Source of the DNA: Terribacillus halophilus
GTDB lineage: Bacteria; Bacillota; Bacilli; Bacillales; Amphibacillaceae
DNA length: 64,000 nt
Assembly (NCBI RefSeq): GCF_900101385.1
Contig: NZ_FMZB01000001.1
Span: 613,015-677,014, forward strand
Direction of reading: 5' to 3'
The notes beneath the pieces were generated by a model. The model had not been told where the DNA came from. It did no database searches and saw only the letters and a program-made list of their open reading frames with translations. How positions within the stretch are numbered: position 1 is the stretch's first letter; every line of letters begins with the position of its first letter. Below, piece by piece: positions 26,232-35,084 of the stretch. Made by a program: the position numbers and the translations under genes.

Positions 26232-26284
26232 ATAGTAAACAAGCTCTTGTTTATTGTCAACCTATTTTTTTATCAGGTTTACAA
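26232..26284 (-). promoter_or_regulatory. bioY promoter with BirA operator
   Basis: On the reverse strand, TTGACA (26255-26260) and TACTAT (26232-26237) are separated by exactly 17 nt. The inverted repeat TTGTCAACC (26254-26262), 13 nt, GGTTTACAA (26276-26284) has the same 9-13-9 layout as the B. subtilis BirA operator and covers the -35 box. Between -35 and -10 there is a second inverted repeat, TAAACAAG-CT-CTTGTTTA. Biotinyl-AMP-bound BirA should therefore block transcription. Confidence 0.82.
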
Positions 26285-26291
26285 TTTGAGC

Positions 26292-26312
26292 ATAGAAAAA
26301 GGCATAGAAGCC
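26292..26312 (-). terminator. Weak terminator after deoD
   Basis: AAGGC pairs with GCCTT; on the reverse strand it is followed by TTTTTCTATG. The stem is short. Confidence 0.45.
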
Positions 26313-26317
26313 TTCCT

Positions 26318-27028
26318 CTATACCTGGATTGCTGCATCCAATGCAATTTCCATCATGTCGCCGAATGTAGTCTGACGCTCTTTGGCAGTTGTTTCTTCAC
26401 CTGTCAGGATGTGATCACTGACTGTAAGGACGGATAGTGCCTGACAATCATGTTTCGCTGCAAGTGTATACAGGGCAGTTGTTTCCATTTCAACAGCCAA
26501 GACGTTATAATCCGCTAATTTTCCATAGAATTCCAAAGTGTTGTCGCGATAGAAGCGATCACTTGTAAAGACGTTTCCAACTCGGATATTCAAGCCCTTA
26601 GCCTGTCCCGCCTGATATGCTTTCAATAGCAAATCGAAATCAGCTGTCGGAGCGAAATCGACCGTACCGAATTCCTGGCGGTTCATTTGGGAATCGGAGC
26701 TGGATGTGGAGGCGAGGATGACATCCCGCACGTTGACATCTTTTTGGATAGCGCCACATGTGCCGACACGGATGAGTTTCTTCACACCGTAGCTCTGAAT
26801 CAATTCATTCACATAAATACTGATGGAAGGAACACCCATTCCTGTACCTTGAACAGAGATTCTTTCTCCTTTGTATGTACCAGTATAGCCGTACATTCCT
26901 CTTACTTCGTTATAGAGCAACGCATCTTCCAAAAATGTTTCAGCGATGTATTTTGCGCGCAGCGGATCTCCAGGAAGCAGGATCTTGTCCGCAATCTGGC
27001 CAGCTTTTGCATTGATATGTACACTCAT
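26318..27028 (-). CDS. deoD: Purine-nucleoside phosphorylase, DeoD type
   Basis: A 236-aa hexameric-type purine nucleoside phosphorylase that splits (deoxy)nucleosides with phosphate to base and (deoxy)ribose 1-phosphate. Family features: an N-terminal His in SVHINAKAG, the phosphate-binding [19 protein letters not shown], the substrate segment [10 protein letters not shown] and the catalytic Asp in TVSDHI. The start at 27028 has AAAGGAG upstream; a 13-codon in-frame extension lacks one. A short GC stem at 26292-26312 may terminate it. The gene is not part of a deo operon here. Confidence 0.95.
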   Translation of the reverse strand: MSVHINAKAGQIADKILLPGDPLRAKYIAETFLEDALLYNEVRGMYGYTGTYKGERISVQGTGMGVPSISIYVNELIQSYGVKKLIRVGTCGAIQKDVNVRDVILASTSSSDSQMNRQEFGTVDFAPTADFDLLLKAYQAGQAKGLNIRVGNVFTSDRFYRDNTLEFYGKLADYNVLAVEMETTALYTLAAKHDCQALSVLTVSDHILTGEETTAKERQTTFGDMMEIALDAAIQV

Positions 27029-27222
27029 GACAGCACTCCTTTTTGCTAGATGTGTCAAAATTACCACAAAAACAGGATAAACTCAAACTTCCGCCGCGTG
27101 GCGGTTTTTAAACTTAAAAAAGTGGCATATCCATTTAAAACCGCTTTCTTATCTCCTATAATGAAATATGTTATAACATTCACATTTAATTTCAATGTAC
27201 ATAAGCTCTGGAGGGAATCAAC

Positions 27223-27483
27223 ATGCAAGAAAAGACTTTCACAATCACAAGCGAAACGGGTATCCATGCACGCCCCGCAACGTTACTCGTCAATAAAGCC
27301 GGTCAGTTCAATTCTGAAATTGAACTGACATTCAAGGAGAAAAAGGTCAATCTGAAATCGATCATGGGTGTCATGTCACTAGGTGTCCCGCAAGGCGCGC
27401 AAGTGGTCATAACTGCAGACGGTAACGATGAGGAAGCTGCATTGGAAGGTATCCAGGAAGTATTGGAAAACCACTTGAGCTGA
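27223..27483 (+). CDS. ptsH: Phosphocarrier protein HPr
   Basis: An 86-aa HPr. The PEP-dependent phosphorylation site His15 (TGIHARPAT) and the HPr-kinase site Ser46 ([12 protein letters not shown]) are both intact, so it can act both in sugar phosphotransfer and as CcpA corepressor; Crh, the paralogue lacking His15, is excluded. The start at 27223 has CTGGAGGG upstream. The enzyme I gene (ptsI) that usually follows is absent: a terminator comes directly after. Confidence 0.94.
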   Translation: MQEKTFTITSETGIHARPATLLVNKAGQFNSEIELTFKEKKVNLKSIMGVMSLGVPQGAQVVITADGNDEEAALEGIQEVLENHLS

Positions 27484-27489
27484 TTAAAA

Positions 27490-27517
27490 GTGCTGGAGAT
27501 TTTCTCCGGCTTTTTTA
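27490..27517 (+). terminator. Terminator after ptsH
   Basis: GCTGGAGA (27492-27499) pairs with TCTCCGGC (27503-27510), then TTTTTT. Confidence 0.85.
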
Positions 27518-27673
27518 CTTTTCTAAAGGTATAAAGGAAACGGATATCTTGTTATTCTATGGAAACAGCTACCATAGATATTTTTAAAAATTGTAATTCT
27601 TACTCTGGTTATGCGTTTCCGAATGAAATACTTATTTCATTTGCTTAAAAAACGTAATCTCAGGGGAATTGAT

Positions 27674-27706
27674 GAAAGGCAGGAGCAATGCTTCCTGCCT
27701 TTTTCT
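27674..27706 (-). terminator. Terminator after kapB
   Basis: AAAGGCAGGA pairs with TCCTGCCTTT around a GCAATGCT loop, abutting the kapB stop codon; usable in both directions. Confidence 0.82.
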
Positions 27707-27707
27707 T

Positions 27708-28091
27708 TCAACCAAAATAATCTTTTTCCAGCGAATCCATATTGGAGAGTGCAAGATCACGGTAGGCGGAGGCAGGCTGCCCATTTAAATCTTCCCTGAG
27801 CTGCTGCAATGCTGTCCGTAATGAAGCGGGATAGTCTGGAATATCATCCGTGAATGCAGACACGGCAGACTTCGGTATATTCGCTTTTTCATGATGGGCG
27901 AGTGCCCGTCGTTCATGGAAGAAGACACCTTCTGTTTCCTTTGGATTGTGCAGATCGCCTTGCTGCGGATGTTTAAGGACAGCCAGTACTTCTACTAAAT
28001 AGAATTTGCCGCGTTCTTCCTTGATTCTACCGATATAGGCACCAGTCTTGTATCGAGCTTTTACCATACTGCCGATTTCCAATGGGTTCAT
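27708..28091 (-). CDS. kapB: Kinase-associated protein B (KapB)
   Basis: A 127-aa KapB homologue, with the conserved start MNPLEIGSMVKARYKTGAYI and the central HPQQGDLHNP region. In B. subtilis KapB was linked to KinB signalling in the sporulation phosphorelay, although neither this protein nor the N-terminus shows a lipobox, so the name lipoprotein is historical. Its ATG overlaps the patB stop codon in an ATGA, indicating translational coupling and a patB-kapB operon, the same pair as in B. subtilis. kinB itself is not visible here. Confidence 0.87.
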   Translation of the reverse strand: MNPLEIGSMVKARYKTGAYIGRIKEERGKFYLVEVLAVLKHPQQGDLHNPKETEGVFFHERRALAHHEKANIPKSAVSAFTDDIPDYPASLRTALQQLREDLNGQPASAYRDLALSNMDSLEKDYFG

Positions 28092-29266
28092 ATCGCTGCC
28101 TCGAATTCTTTCAGGCTGTTTGTCAGGCGCTTGAGCGCATCGCGCATCGTTTCGGGCGGACAAGCGATATTCATCCGGACAAAACCAGTACCGGCTTCGC
28201 CGAATTGGACGCCGTCATTGAAGCCAAGCTTCGCTTTTTTAGCAAAGAAATCCATCAATTCTTTTTGTTCCAGCTTCATATTGCGGCAATCAAGCCACAT
28301 TAAATATGTGCCTTCAAGCGGTGCAAGCTTAATCCATGTATTATCCGCCAATGCTTCTTCAGCCAGCTTTTTATTGACTGCCAATATATCCAGCAGACCT
28401 TTCAGCCATTTTTCGCCGTCCATGTATGCAGCTTCCATCGCAGCAACTGCCATTGTATTGAGCATATGGAATCCTTGCTTGGAGAATGTTTCTTGCAGCT
28501 GCTTGCGCTTATCTTCCTGTTCGACGATTGCATAGGATGCTTGCAGTCCTGCTAAGTTGAATGTTTTCGATGGTGATAAGAAGGTGATCGTCCGTTTACT
28601 CATGTCCTCGGACAGGCAAGCAATCGGGATGTGCTGATGTCCTTCATGAATCAAATCAGCATGGATTTCATCCGACAGCAGCAGAACATCATAGGATTGA
28701 CAAAGATTCGCTAGCTGTCCGAGCTCTTCTTTTGTCCAGACACGACCAACTGGATTATGCGGATTGCATAGGATCATCGCTTTTGCTCCTGCTCGGAAAC
28801 AGCTTTCCAACTGTTTGAAATCCATTCTGTATGTACCATTCTCGGCGATCAAAGGATTTTCGACAAGTTTGCGGTCATGTGCTTTGACGACGTTATAAAA
28901 AGGTGTATAAACAGGTGTTTGGATGACGACTTGATCGCCAGGTTCTGTGAATGTCTGAATCGCCATATGCAGACTAGTCACAACTCCCGGGCTATACAGG
29001 AGCCAGCTGGGTTTCACGCGCCAGCCATGGCGTTTTTCTACCCAATCGGTTACGACTTTGGAAACAGTGGCATCAGTGATCGTATAGCCATAGATGCCAT
29101 GTTCTGCCCTATTCTTCAAGGCATCGATTACGGCTTGCGGAGATTGGAAATCCATATCCGCAACCCACATCGGCAAAACATCTTCTGCTCCATATAGTGC
29201 CTTCAAATTGTCCCATTTTACGGAGCGGGTATTCCGGCGGTCTTGAACTATTTCGAAATTATGCAT
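28088..29266 (-). CDS. patB: PLP-dependent cystathionine beta-lyase / C-S lyase (MalY/PatB)
   Basis: A 392-aa aminotransferase-fold protein of the MalY/PatB class. The PLP lysine is Lys234 in SPSKTFNLAG, and the cofactor-binding NPHNPVGRVW and SDEIHADL segments are intact. The enzyme cleaves cystathionine to homocysteine, pyruvate and ammonia. The start is placed at 29266 with GGAAGGA 9 nt upstream; ATGs at 29287 and 29275 are less well spaced. It is coupled to kapB by an ATGA overlap. Confidence 0.92.
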   Translation of the reverse strand: MHNFEIVQDRRNTRSVKWDNLKALYGAEDVLPMWVADMDFQSPQAVIDALKNRAEHGIYGYTITDATVSKVVTDWVEKRHGWRVKPSWLLYSPGVVTSLHMAIQTFTEPGDQVVIQTPVYTPFYNVVKAHDRKLVENPLIAENGTYRMDFKQLESCFRAGAKAMILCNPHNPVGRVWTKEELGQLANLCQSYDVLLLSDEIHADLIHEGHQHIPIACLSEDMSKRTITFLSPSKTFNLAGLQASYAIVEQEDKRKQLQETFSKQGFHMLNTMAVAAMEAAYMDGEKWLKGLLDILAVNKKLAEEALADNTWIKLAPLEGTYLMWLDCRNMKLEQKELMDFFAKKAKLGFNDGVQFGEAGTGFVRMNIACPPETMRDALKRLTNSLKEFEAAI

Positions 29267-29336
29267 AATTCCCATTCCTTCCATCATTTCTTTCTCTCAT
29301 TATATAAATAAATGCTTCGAAAAGCGAAATGATTGT

Positions 29337-30149
29337 TCAGCCCATAAAGGAGACCAGTGTCTCGGGTGTCTCTTCCGGCAGGAGATGGCCGGCATCCGGA
29401 AGGGCATGAAGCGTGGCGTTGGGAAGCTCTGCAAGCAGACGATAGCCGATGGAAGGTGGAAGCAATGGATCTAAATCGCCCCAAAAAATGACTGTCTCTG
29501 CTTGGATCTGTTGCAGGCTATCATTTGGCAAGTCACCGCCTCGTGTCCGGATGAAAGCTGCCAGATTAGGATAAAATTCCTTTTCCATGAATGGGATGCT
29601 GTACGCTACTACCATGCGCAGTGTGACTTTCTCGGGATTGGCGACGAGATGGTGCAGGAATTTGACAACACTGCTTGCTTCGAATACGAGCCGCATGATA
29701 GCAGGGAAGAAATTGGCGGAGGCGATCAGGCTGCTGAATCCGTCAGTTGGCAGCATATAGCTTGATGGGGCGAACAGAAACAGTTTATTTATGCGGTGGG
29801 GATACGCATATGCAAATCGCATCGCAATTTGGCCGCCCATGGAATGACCGCCGATATCCAGTCTTTTGATATGCAAATGATCCAAAAGAGAGATGACAAG
29901 ACGGGTGTAGTAGTCATATGAAAACACGGTCTTTGCACTTTTGCCACTATTGCCGAAAGGGGGGAAATCCATTGTCAGCACATGATATCGCTTGCGCAGA
30001 TCGGGAATCATGCGATGGAAACAGTATCCCGATGCTAGGAAACCATGAAGCAAAAGGATTGTATCCGAAGTATGATCGTTGATAGATGGGTAAAAACGGT
30101 AATGAATAGCTGATTCATCATGATGGAAGATATCGTTTGAGTAAGACAT
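29337..30149 (-). CDS. Alpha/beta-fold hydrolase (YugF-like)
   Basis: A 270-aa alpha/beta hydrolase. HGFLAS forms the oxyanion region (about residue 38), the nucleophile Ser is in GGHSMGGQ (about residue 103), the acid is in WGDLDPLLP and the base His in DAGHLLPEE near the C-terminus. Relatives include carboxylesterases and C-C bond hydrolases; the substrate is unknown. The start at 30149 is 9 nt from AAAGGGG. A terminator-type hairpin on the same strand lies about 60 nt upstream, between this gene and its likely promoter. Confidence 0.87.
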   Translation of the reverse strand: MSYSNDIFHHDESAIHYRFYPSINDHTSDTILLLHGFLASGYCFHRMIPDLRKRYHVLTMDFPPFGNSGKSAKTVFSYDYYTRLVISLLDHLHIKRLDIGGHSMGGQIAMRFAYAYPHRINKLFLFAPSSYMLPTDGFSSLIASANFFPAIMRLVFEASSVVKFLHHLVANPEKVTLRMVVAYSIPFMEKEFYPNLAAFIRTRGGDLPNDSLQQIQAETVIFWGDLDPLLPPSIGYRLLAELPNATLHALPDAGHLLPEETPETLVSFMG

Positions 30150-30210
30150 CCTGCGTTGCCCCTTTGCCTGCAATTGTCATTAGTTTCAGTTGCTTTCGCC
30201 TTTAATATGC

Positions 30211-30244
30211 AAAAAAAAGAGCAAAGCGATACGCATCGCTTTGC
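30211..30244 (-). terminator. Terminator-type hairpin ahead of the alpha/beta hydrolase gene (possible attenuator)
   Basis: GCAAAGCGAT pairs with ATCGCTTTGC (30221-30244) around a 4-nt loop; on the reverse strand it is followed by TC and eight T (30211-30218). It precedes the hydrolase start by about 60 nt on the same strand. In the forward direction no T-run follows, so it does not serve another gene. Confidence 0.65.
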
Positions 30245-30416
30245 CTACAGGGGGAATACGAGAAAGTCTTACAGTAATATGTATTGCCAAAATAATTACG
30301 ATACAAACCTCTTCTGGGGAAAAAATCATCATTTTATAAATTTTTGCCGAATCCAACTTACTATGATAGAATTATATATTGCGAATAAAAGTAGAAAAAA
30401 TCGGGAGTTGTTTAGT

Positions 30417-30782
30417 ATGGCAGAGAAGTTTGAAACAGGACAAGTATTGACAGGAAAAGTAACAGGAATCCAGCCTTACGGCGCGTTTGTCGCTTTGGAT
30501 GAACAAGTACAAGGTTTGGTTCACATTTCCGAAGTGACTCATGGATTCGTGAAAGATATCAGTGAACACCTATCCGTGGGTGATGAAGTGAGAGTTAAAA
30601 TCCTTGATATCAACGAAGAAAACGGCAAGTACTCTCTTTCTATCCGTGCGACGGAAGAGGCTCCTGCCAAAACGCAAAACAGCCCAAAACAAGCTGTTTC
30701 CGAGGAAGCTCCAGCAGGCTTCAACACATTGAAAGATAAACTGCAAGACTGGATCAAACAAACAGAAGGCAACCGTAAATAA
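30417..30782 (+). CDS. yugI: S1-domain RNA-binding protein YugI (general stress protein 13)
   Basis: A 121-aa protein with one S1 RNA-binding domain at residues about 6-72 (GQVLTGKVTGIQPYGAFVAL, GLVHISEV, KILDINEENGKYSLSIRA) and a flexible C-terminal tail. YugI is a ribosome-associated, RNA-binding general stress protein in B. subtilis. ATG 30417 follows CGGGAG; upstream in-frame sequence has no coding character. It is divergent from the alpha/beta hydrolase and followed by a terminator. Confidence 0.9.
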   Translation: MAEKFETGQVLTGKVTGIQPYGAFVALDEQVQGLVHISEVTHGFVKDISEHLSVGDEVRVKILDINEENGKYSLSIRATEEAPAKTQNSPKQAVSEEAPAGFNTLKDKLQDWIKQTEGNRK

Positions 30783-30785
30783 TGG

Positions 30786-30815
30786 AAAGACCCCCTATCG
30801 AAGGGGGTCTTTTAT
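30786..30815. terminator. Terminator between yugI and yuzA
   Basis: AAAGACCCCC pairs with GGGGGTCTTT around TATCGAA, then T-rich. Confidence 0.88.
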
Positions 30816-30827
30816 TGATTTATCCGC

Positions 30828-31067
30828 TTATGCTTTGGTTGTTGTCGCTTCTTCCACTTCTTTGCGCTCCAGGAAAAGTGCAGAAATCGACACTAAACCA
30901 GCCAAGCCGACAAGACTGTAGATGATCCGTGGGAAAGCAGCCGCCTGACTACCGTTACCAAAGATACCTGCAACCAAGTCGTAGTTGAATAAACCGACTA
31001 GTCCCCAGTTGATCGCACCGATAATGACAAGAACAAGAGCGATACGCTGTATTGTATTCAACTGCAT
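30828..31067 (-). CDS. yuzA: DUF378 membrane protein YuzA
   Basis: A 77-79-aa protein with two transmembrane segments (RIALVLVIIGAINWGLVGLF and PRIIYSLVGLAGLVSISALF) and the DUF378 motif INWGL. Function is unknown. The start is uncertain: GGAGG lies only 2 nt before ATG 31067 but 8 nt before TTG 31061, so the TTG, giving MNTIQRIALV..., may be the real start. It lies between yugI and pgi, as in B. subtilis. Confidence 0.82.
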   Translation of the reverse strand: MQLNTIQRIALVLVIIGAINWGLVGLFNYDLVAGIFGNGSQAAAFPRIIYSLVGLAGLVSISALFLERKEVEEATTTKA

Positions 31068-31206
31068 AACCTCCATTTCATAAAGCGAGATGATAAATCT
31101 TTCTTAGCATGCCTTTGTTGACTGATTATATTCCTACAACAAATCTTGATTTACTTGTCCAGTTTCGGTAAAGTTGCAGTAGTAAGCAGTTTCAAGGAGG
31201 ATGAAT

Positions 31207-32553
31207 ATGACACACATCGGATTCGATTATAAGAAAGCGATGCCATATATCGGGGAGCAGGAGCTGGATTACCTTGCACCGCTCGTACAGGCTGCGCATG
31301 AACAATTACATAATAAAACAGGTGCCGGCAATGATTTCCTTGGCTGGCTTGAGTTGCCGACAGATTATGATAAGGATGAATTTGCGCGCATCAAAAAAGC
31401 TGCTGAAAAGATTCAATCCGACTCGGATGTCCTGCTCGTTGTCGGAATCGGCGGTTCCTATCTTGGTGCTCGTGCGGCAATCGAAGCACTGACGCACAGC
31501 TTTTTCAACGTACTTTCCAAAGAAGACCGTAAAGCACCTCAGGTATTCTTTGTCGGCAATAGCATCAGCGCCCCTTATTTGAATCAGCTGATGGATGTGA
31601 TCAAAGATAAGGACGTCAGTGTGAATGTCATTTCCAAGAGTGGTACGACGACTGAACCGGCCATTGCCTTCCGCATATTCAAAAAATATCTGGAAGAAAA
31701 GTACGGGGTCGAAGAAGCACGTAAACGGATTTACGCGACAACGGATAAAGCCAGAGGAGCACTGAAAACACTTGCTTCCAAAGAAGGCTACGAATCATTC
31801 GTCATTCCTGATGATGTGGGCGGGCGTTTCTCAGTCTTGACAGCAGTGGGATTACTGCCGATTGCAGCAGCTGGCGTCGATATCGACAGCATTATGGCTG
31901 GTGCACAAAAGGCACAGGAAGAACTGGCTGTATCCGGCCTTAAAGAAAACCCGGCTTATCAATACGCAGCAGTTCGGAATGTTTTGTATAATAAAGGTAA
32001 AAATATCGAGCTTCTCGTGAACTATGAGCCATCCCTGCAGTATTTCAGTGAATGGTGGAAGCAGTTGTTCGGAGAGAGTGAAGGGAAGGACCTGAAAGGA
32101 TTGTTCCCGGCATCCGCTAACTTCTCGACAGATCTGCATTCCCTTGGTCAATATGTCCAGGAAGGCCGCCGCGACCTGTTCGAAACAGTCGTGCATGTCA
32201 AACAGCCTGTATCCGATGTGACGATCGAAGCCGAGGAAGAGGATCTTGATGGCTTGAACTATCTTGCGGGAGAGACAGTCGATCAAGTGAATCACAAAGC
32301 GTTCCAGGGAACATTGCTTGCGCATACGGACGGGAATGTCCCGAACTTGGTTGTGGAAGTTCCAGCGCTTGATCCATTCAGCTTCGGCTATCTGGTATAC
32401 TTCTTCGAAAAAGCTTGTGCGATCAGCGGATACTTGCTTGGTGTGAATCCGTTTGATCAGCCGGGCGTGGAAGCATATAAGAAAAACATGTTCGCGCTTC
32501 TTGGCAAACCTGGCTACGAGGAAGAAAAAGCAGCCTTGGAAAAAAGACTTTAA
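31207..32553 (+). CDS. pgi: Glucose-6-phosphate isomerase
   Basis: A 448-aa phosphoglucose isomerase that interconverts glucose 6-phosphate and fructose 6-phosphate. Active-site segments are intact: [27 protein letters not shown] (phosphate loop) and the catalytic Glu and His regions. Length matches B. subtilis Pgi (450 aa). ATG 31207 is 7 nt after AAGGAGG; the ATG at 31201 directly abuts that site and is unlikely. Confidence 0.97.
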   Translation: MTHIGFDYKKAMPYIGEQELDYLAPLVQAAHEQLHNKTGAGNDFLGWLELPTDYDKDEFARIKKAAEKIQSDSDVLLVVGIGGSYLGARAAIEALTHSFFNVLSKEDRKAPQVFFVGNSISAPYLNQLMDVIKDKDVSVNVISKSGTTTEPAIAFRIFKKYLEEKYGVEEARKRIYATTDKARGALKTLASKEGYESFVIPDDVGGRFSVLTAVGLLPIAAAGVDIDSIMAGAQKAQEELAVSGLKENPAYQYAAVRNVLYNKGKNIELLVNYEPSLQYFSEWWKQLFGESEGKDLKGLFPASANFSTDLHSLGQYVQEGRRDLFETVVHVKQPVSDVTIEAEEEDLDGLNYLAGETVDQVNHKAFQGTLLAHTDGNVPNLVVEVPALDPFSFGYLVYFFEKACAISGYLLGVNPFDQPGVEAYKKNMFALLGKPGYEEEKAALEKRL

Positions 32554-32559
32554 ACAGAT

Positions 32560-32597
32560 AATCCCTTCAGTCCATAGCGGGCAGAAGGGATTTTTTA
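32560..32597. terminator. Terminator between convergent pgi and the K+ channel gene
   Basis: AATCCCTTC pairs with GAAGGGATT, followed by TTTTTT. Confidence 0.82.
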
Positions 32598-33596
32598 TTC
32601 GATATGCTGCAAGATGATAATACTATCTTCTATATGCATCGGCTCTTGGAAGTCCGGACTCATATCCATGTTTGTACCTCGCATATAGCCGATTGTTGTC
32701 TTGTCTTTACGGGCGAAGTAACGGTTTGCTTCAAAGTAGCTTTTACCGACTAATTCACTCGGTAAAGGGATGACCCGTATCTCCTGTTCTTTCAGGAAAT
32801 GCAGCAAAAGCTCCAGATGACTCTTCTTCTCTTTATGATACACCTCATGGAAAAACAACGTACTTACGAAATCATTCGTCCGGATCACGACATCCGCTCC
32901 TGCCCGACGGAGATTTTCTTTTTGATTATGAGTCAGCACTTCTGCCACAATATGAAGATTAGGATTGTTCCCGCGCAAAGCAATCGTTGTCAGGATTGTC
33001 AGATAATCAATTTGTTTTTCATTCTTTCCTGCGTTTGCCGTAATAATGGCGGTGGTTGCTTGCTGGATATTGGCTTTTTGAAGTGTCTTATCCTCTGAAG
33101 CATCTCCACGGATGAAGTGTAACGGATGTTCCCGGTAGGGGAGCTGGGTCAATGTCTGATCGATCAAGACGACGGGCTGTTCCGGATGTTTTTCGGTCAG
33201 CCGCTGCAGCAGTGTCCGCGCCCGCTCATTCCAGCCGACAATGATGATATGATTGGATCCTTTGAAATCGGTCAGCCCCTTGGAGAGGTCTTGGGTGTAC
33301 TTGACGGTCCCAGCCGCGATGGTAGCCAAATAAAACGTGAACAAACCTGCACCTGAAAGGATGAGTATTATTGCAAGGATCTTACCATGTAATGTTTCCG
33401 GGATGATATCACCGTAGCCGACAGTGGATGCGGTCACGAAAGCCCACCAAATTCCGTCAAAAAAAGTGGGGAATTGCTTCGGTTCTATATAGTGCATACT
33501 GATTCCGAAAACCAGCATGACAAAAAGTACGGTTGAGAAGAGACGAATGAAAATAGGCAGTCGAAAATAGAAGCGTCGTAAAAACTGAGTGACCAA
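32595..33596 (-). CDS. yugO: Potassium channel with RCK/TrkA-N domain (YugO-like)
   Basis: A 333-aa two-helix channel subunit. Helix 1 is at about residues 19-36, the pore loop holds the K+ selectivity filter TVGYGD at 58-63, helix 2 follows near 70-90 (ILAIILILSGAGLFTFYLATI), and a cytosolic TrkA-N/RCK domain (IIIVGWNERARTLLQRL) fills the rest. In B. subtilis YugO carries the K+ efflux of biofilm electrical signalling. The start is TTG 33596, 6 nt after GGAGG. It is convergent with pgi, as in B. subtilis. Confidence 0.9.
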   Translation of the reverse strand: MVTQFLRRFYFRLPIFIRLFSTVLFVMLVFGISMHYIEPKQFPTFFDGIWWAFVTASTVGYGDIIPETLHGKILAIILILSGAGLFTFYLATIAAGTVKYTQDLSKGLTDFKGSNHIIIVGWNERARTLLQRLTEKHPEQPVVLIDQTLTQLPYREHPLHFIRGDASEDKTLQKANIQQATTAIITANAGKNEKQIDYLTILTTIALRGNNPNLHIVAEVLTHNQKENLRRAGADVVIRTNDFVSTLFFHEVYHKEKKSHLELLLHFLKEQEIRVIPLPSELVGKSYFEANRYFARKDKTTIGYMRGTNMDMSPDFQEPMHIEDSIIILQHIE

Positions 33597-33651
33597 CCTA
33601 TCCCTCCTCTTTTTTTGTTAGTATATGTATATTCACATGCTTTAAACGGAG

Positions 33652-34452
33652 GTGGTGAATCTGACTGAGTTAAGATGGTTGGAAACATACATCAACGAAC
33701 CAATTAAAGAATGGGAAACCATTGATACAGGCTGGGATCACGAAGTGTATGTCGTGAATGGAAACTGGGTGCTGCGGATACCGAAGGAAGAAAGGCATGT
33801 CAATTGCGCTGAACAGAAGCTTTTATCGGAATTGCAGCTCAAAGCCGATATCAGGCTGCCAACATATCGTATTTGCAAAGCTCCGGATGGTAAAGAGGTA
33901 ATGCTTTACCGATATATTTCCGGTCATCCGATACATAGGGACATACCTGCAGATGCACGGAAAGAAGCTGCGGTTCAACTGGGATCTTTTCTCACAGAAC
34001 TTCATCATGTCGATACTTCCCGGTATGAATTGCCGAAGCGGGATAAGGTTTATTATGAACTGCTGTTTGAAAAAATAAGGCGTTATTATCCGAGCATGCC
34101 AGCATCCATCATCCATCACACGGAGAAGTTATTTACAGTTCTACAGACTGAACCTATGGCTGTCGTGCATGGGGACTTGAGAACGGCGCATATTTTATGG
34201 GAAAAGGCAATCGGCAAAATCGGTATCATCGATTTCAGTGATGTCCATATCGGCGACCCGGCTATTGATTTTGCGGGGATTTCCCAAGTGGGTGATGGCT
34301 TTATGGAGCAAGTGCTTTGTCATTATGATGGTGATAAACATGGCATTTCTCAGCGTGCAGGCGAACTAAGCAAGTTAGGTTTGTTTTATGACCTGCTTCA
34401 TAATGGGCCCAGCAGCGCATTATTGGAAGAAATGGAGAGCAAGTTGAAGTAG
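33652..34452 (+). CDS. Aminoglycoside phosphotransferase (APH)-family kinase
   Basis: A ~265-aa APH/choline-kinase-fold protein, with the catalytic HGDL motif (AVVHGDLRTAHILW) and the metal-binding IIDFSDVHIGDPAIDFA. In the catalytic loop the usual Asn position is occupied by His (RTAHILW). The substrate is unknown; resemblance to macrolide 2'-phosphotransferases does not prove resistance. The start is ambiguous: GTG 33652 and 33655 overlap or abut GGAGG, while CTG 33661 has the best spacing (8 nt). It is convergent with the thioredoxin-like gene. Confidence 0.82.
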   Translation: MVNLTELRWLETYINEPIKEWETIDTGWDHEVYVVNGNWVLRIPKEERHVNCAEQKLLSELQLKADIRLPTYRICKAPDGKEVMLYRYISGHPIHRDIPADARKEAAVQLGSFLTELHHVDTSRYELPKRDKVYYELLFEKIRRYYPSMPASIIHHTEKLFTVLQTEPMAVVHGDLRTAHILWEKAIGKIGIIDFSDVHIGDPAIDFAGISQVGDGFMEQVLCHYDGDKHGISQRAGELSKLGLFYDLLHNGPSSALLEEMESKLK

Positions 34453-34483
34453 TATATATCTCCGCATGCTGATAAAAGAAAAA

Positions 34484-34506
34484 AACATCCAAATTGGATG
34501 TTTTTA
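34484..34506. terminator. Terminator between convergent kinase and thioredoxin-like genes
   Basis: AACATCCAA pairs with TTGGATGTT, with A- and T-runs on either side. Confidence 0.82.
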
Positions 34507-35061
34507 TGCTTCTTCAAGTCCTCTTTTCATACTTGCATATACGCGCTGCCAGAAATCATGATTGTCTCGATAGGATTTTGTGATGAAGGTGAGCATCTGA
34601 TCACGTTTTTCTCCATATTCAGGGGCATCCTTGTCGGGCAGGCTGCTGAATGACTCATCGATGTATACTTGCAATTCAGGAGCGCGCGGACCCCATTTCG
34701 CGACTTCATCCCCATTTTGGTTGATGAAGATGATGATCGGAATGGAACGGCTCTTGCCATTCGTCAAGTATTGGTCCATCAGTTCAAGATTTTCATCACG
34801 GCGAAGGATGCGGACATCGATTGCGCCTGCCTGGGCGATATGATAAAAAATCGGCAGGTTCAGCATCGCATCCCCGCACCAGTCTTCTGTCAGCACGATG
34901 GCTCGAAGTCTTTGGGAACGGAGTGTGTTAAAGAACTCCGTATCGGCCGGAAGCTCGTAATGATCGTAAATATGCAATGTATTTTCTTTATGCGCCTGCA
35001 TGGATTCCAAATAGGCATCGATATGGATTCCTTTGTCAAACCATTCATTCAATGTCGTCAT
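34504..35061 (-). CDS. Thioredoxin-like family protein (Thioredoxin_9 type)
   Basis: A 185-aa protein with a thioredoxin-like domain whose active-site region reads TEDWCGDAM: the first Cys is kept and the second is replaced by Asp, which is usual for this family. The cis-Pro region SIPIIIFI follows. A classical disulfide reductase activity is therefore unlikely; a thiol-disulfide or peroxide-linked role is possible. The start at 35061 is 8 nt from AAAGGA. It is divergent from the M42 peptidase gene, and the 100-nt spacer carries an inverted repeat, ACCGACCGGTCGGT, near 35092. Confidence 0.82.
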   Translation of the reverse strand: MTTLNEWFDKGIHIDAYLESMQAHKENTLHIYDHYELPADTEFFNTLRSQRLRAIVLTEDWCGDAMLNLPIFYHIAQAGAIDVRILRRDENLELMDQYLTNGKSRSIPIIIFINQNGDEVAKWGPRAPELQVYIDESFSSLPDKDAPEYGEKRDQMLTFITKSYRDNHDFWQRVYASMKRGLEEA

Positions 35062-35084
35062 ATGTCTCATCCTTTCTGATGTTT

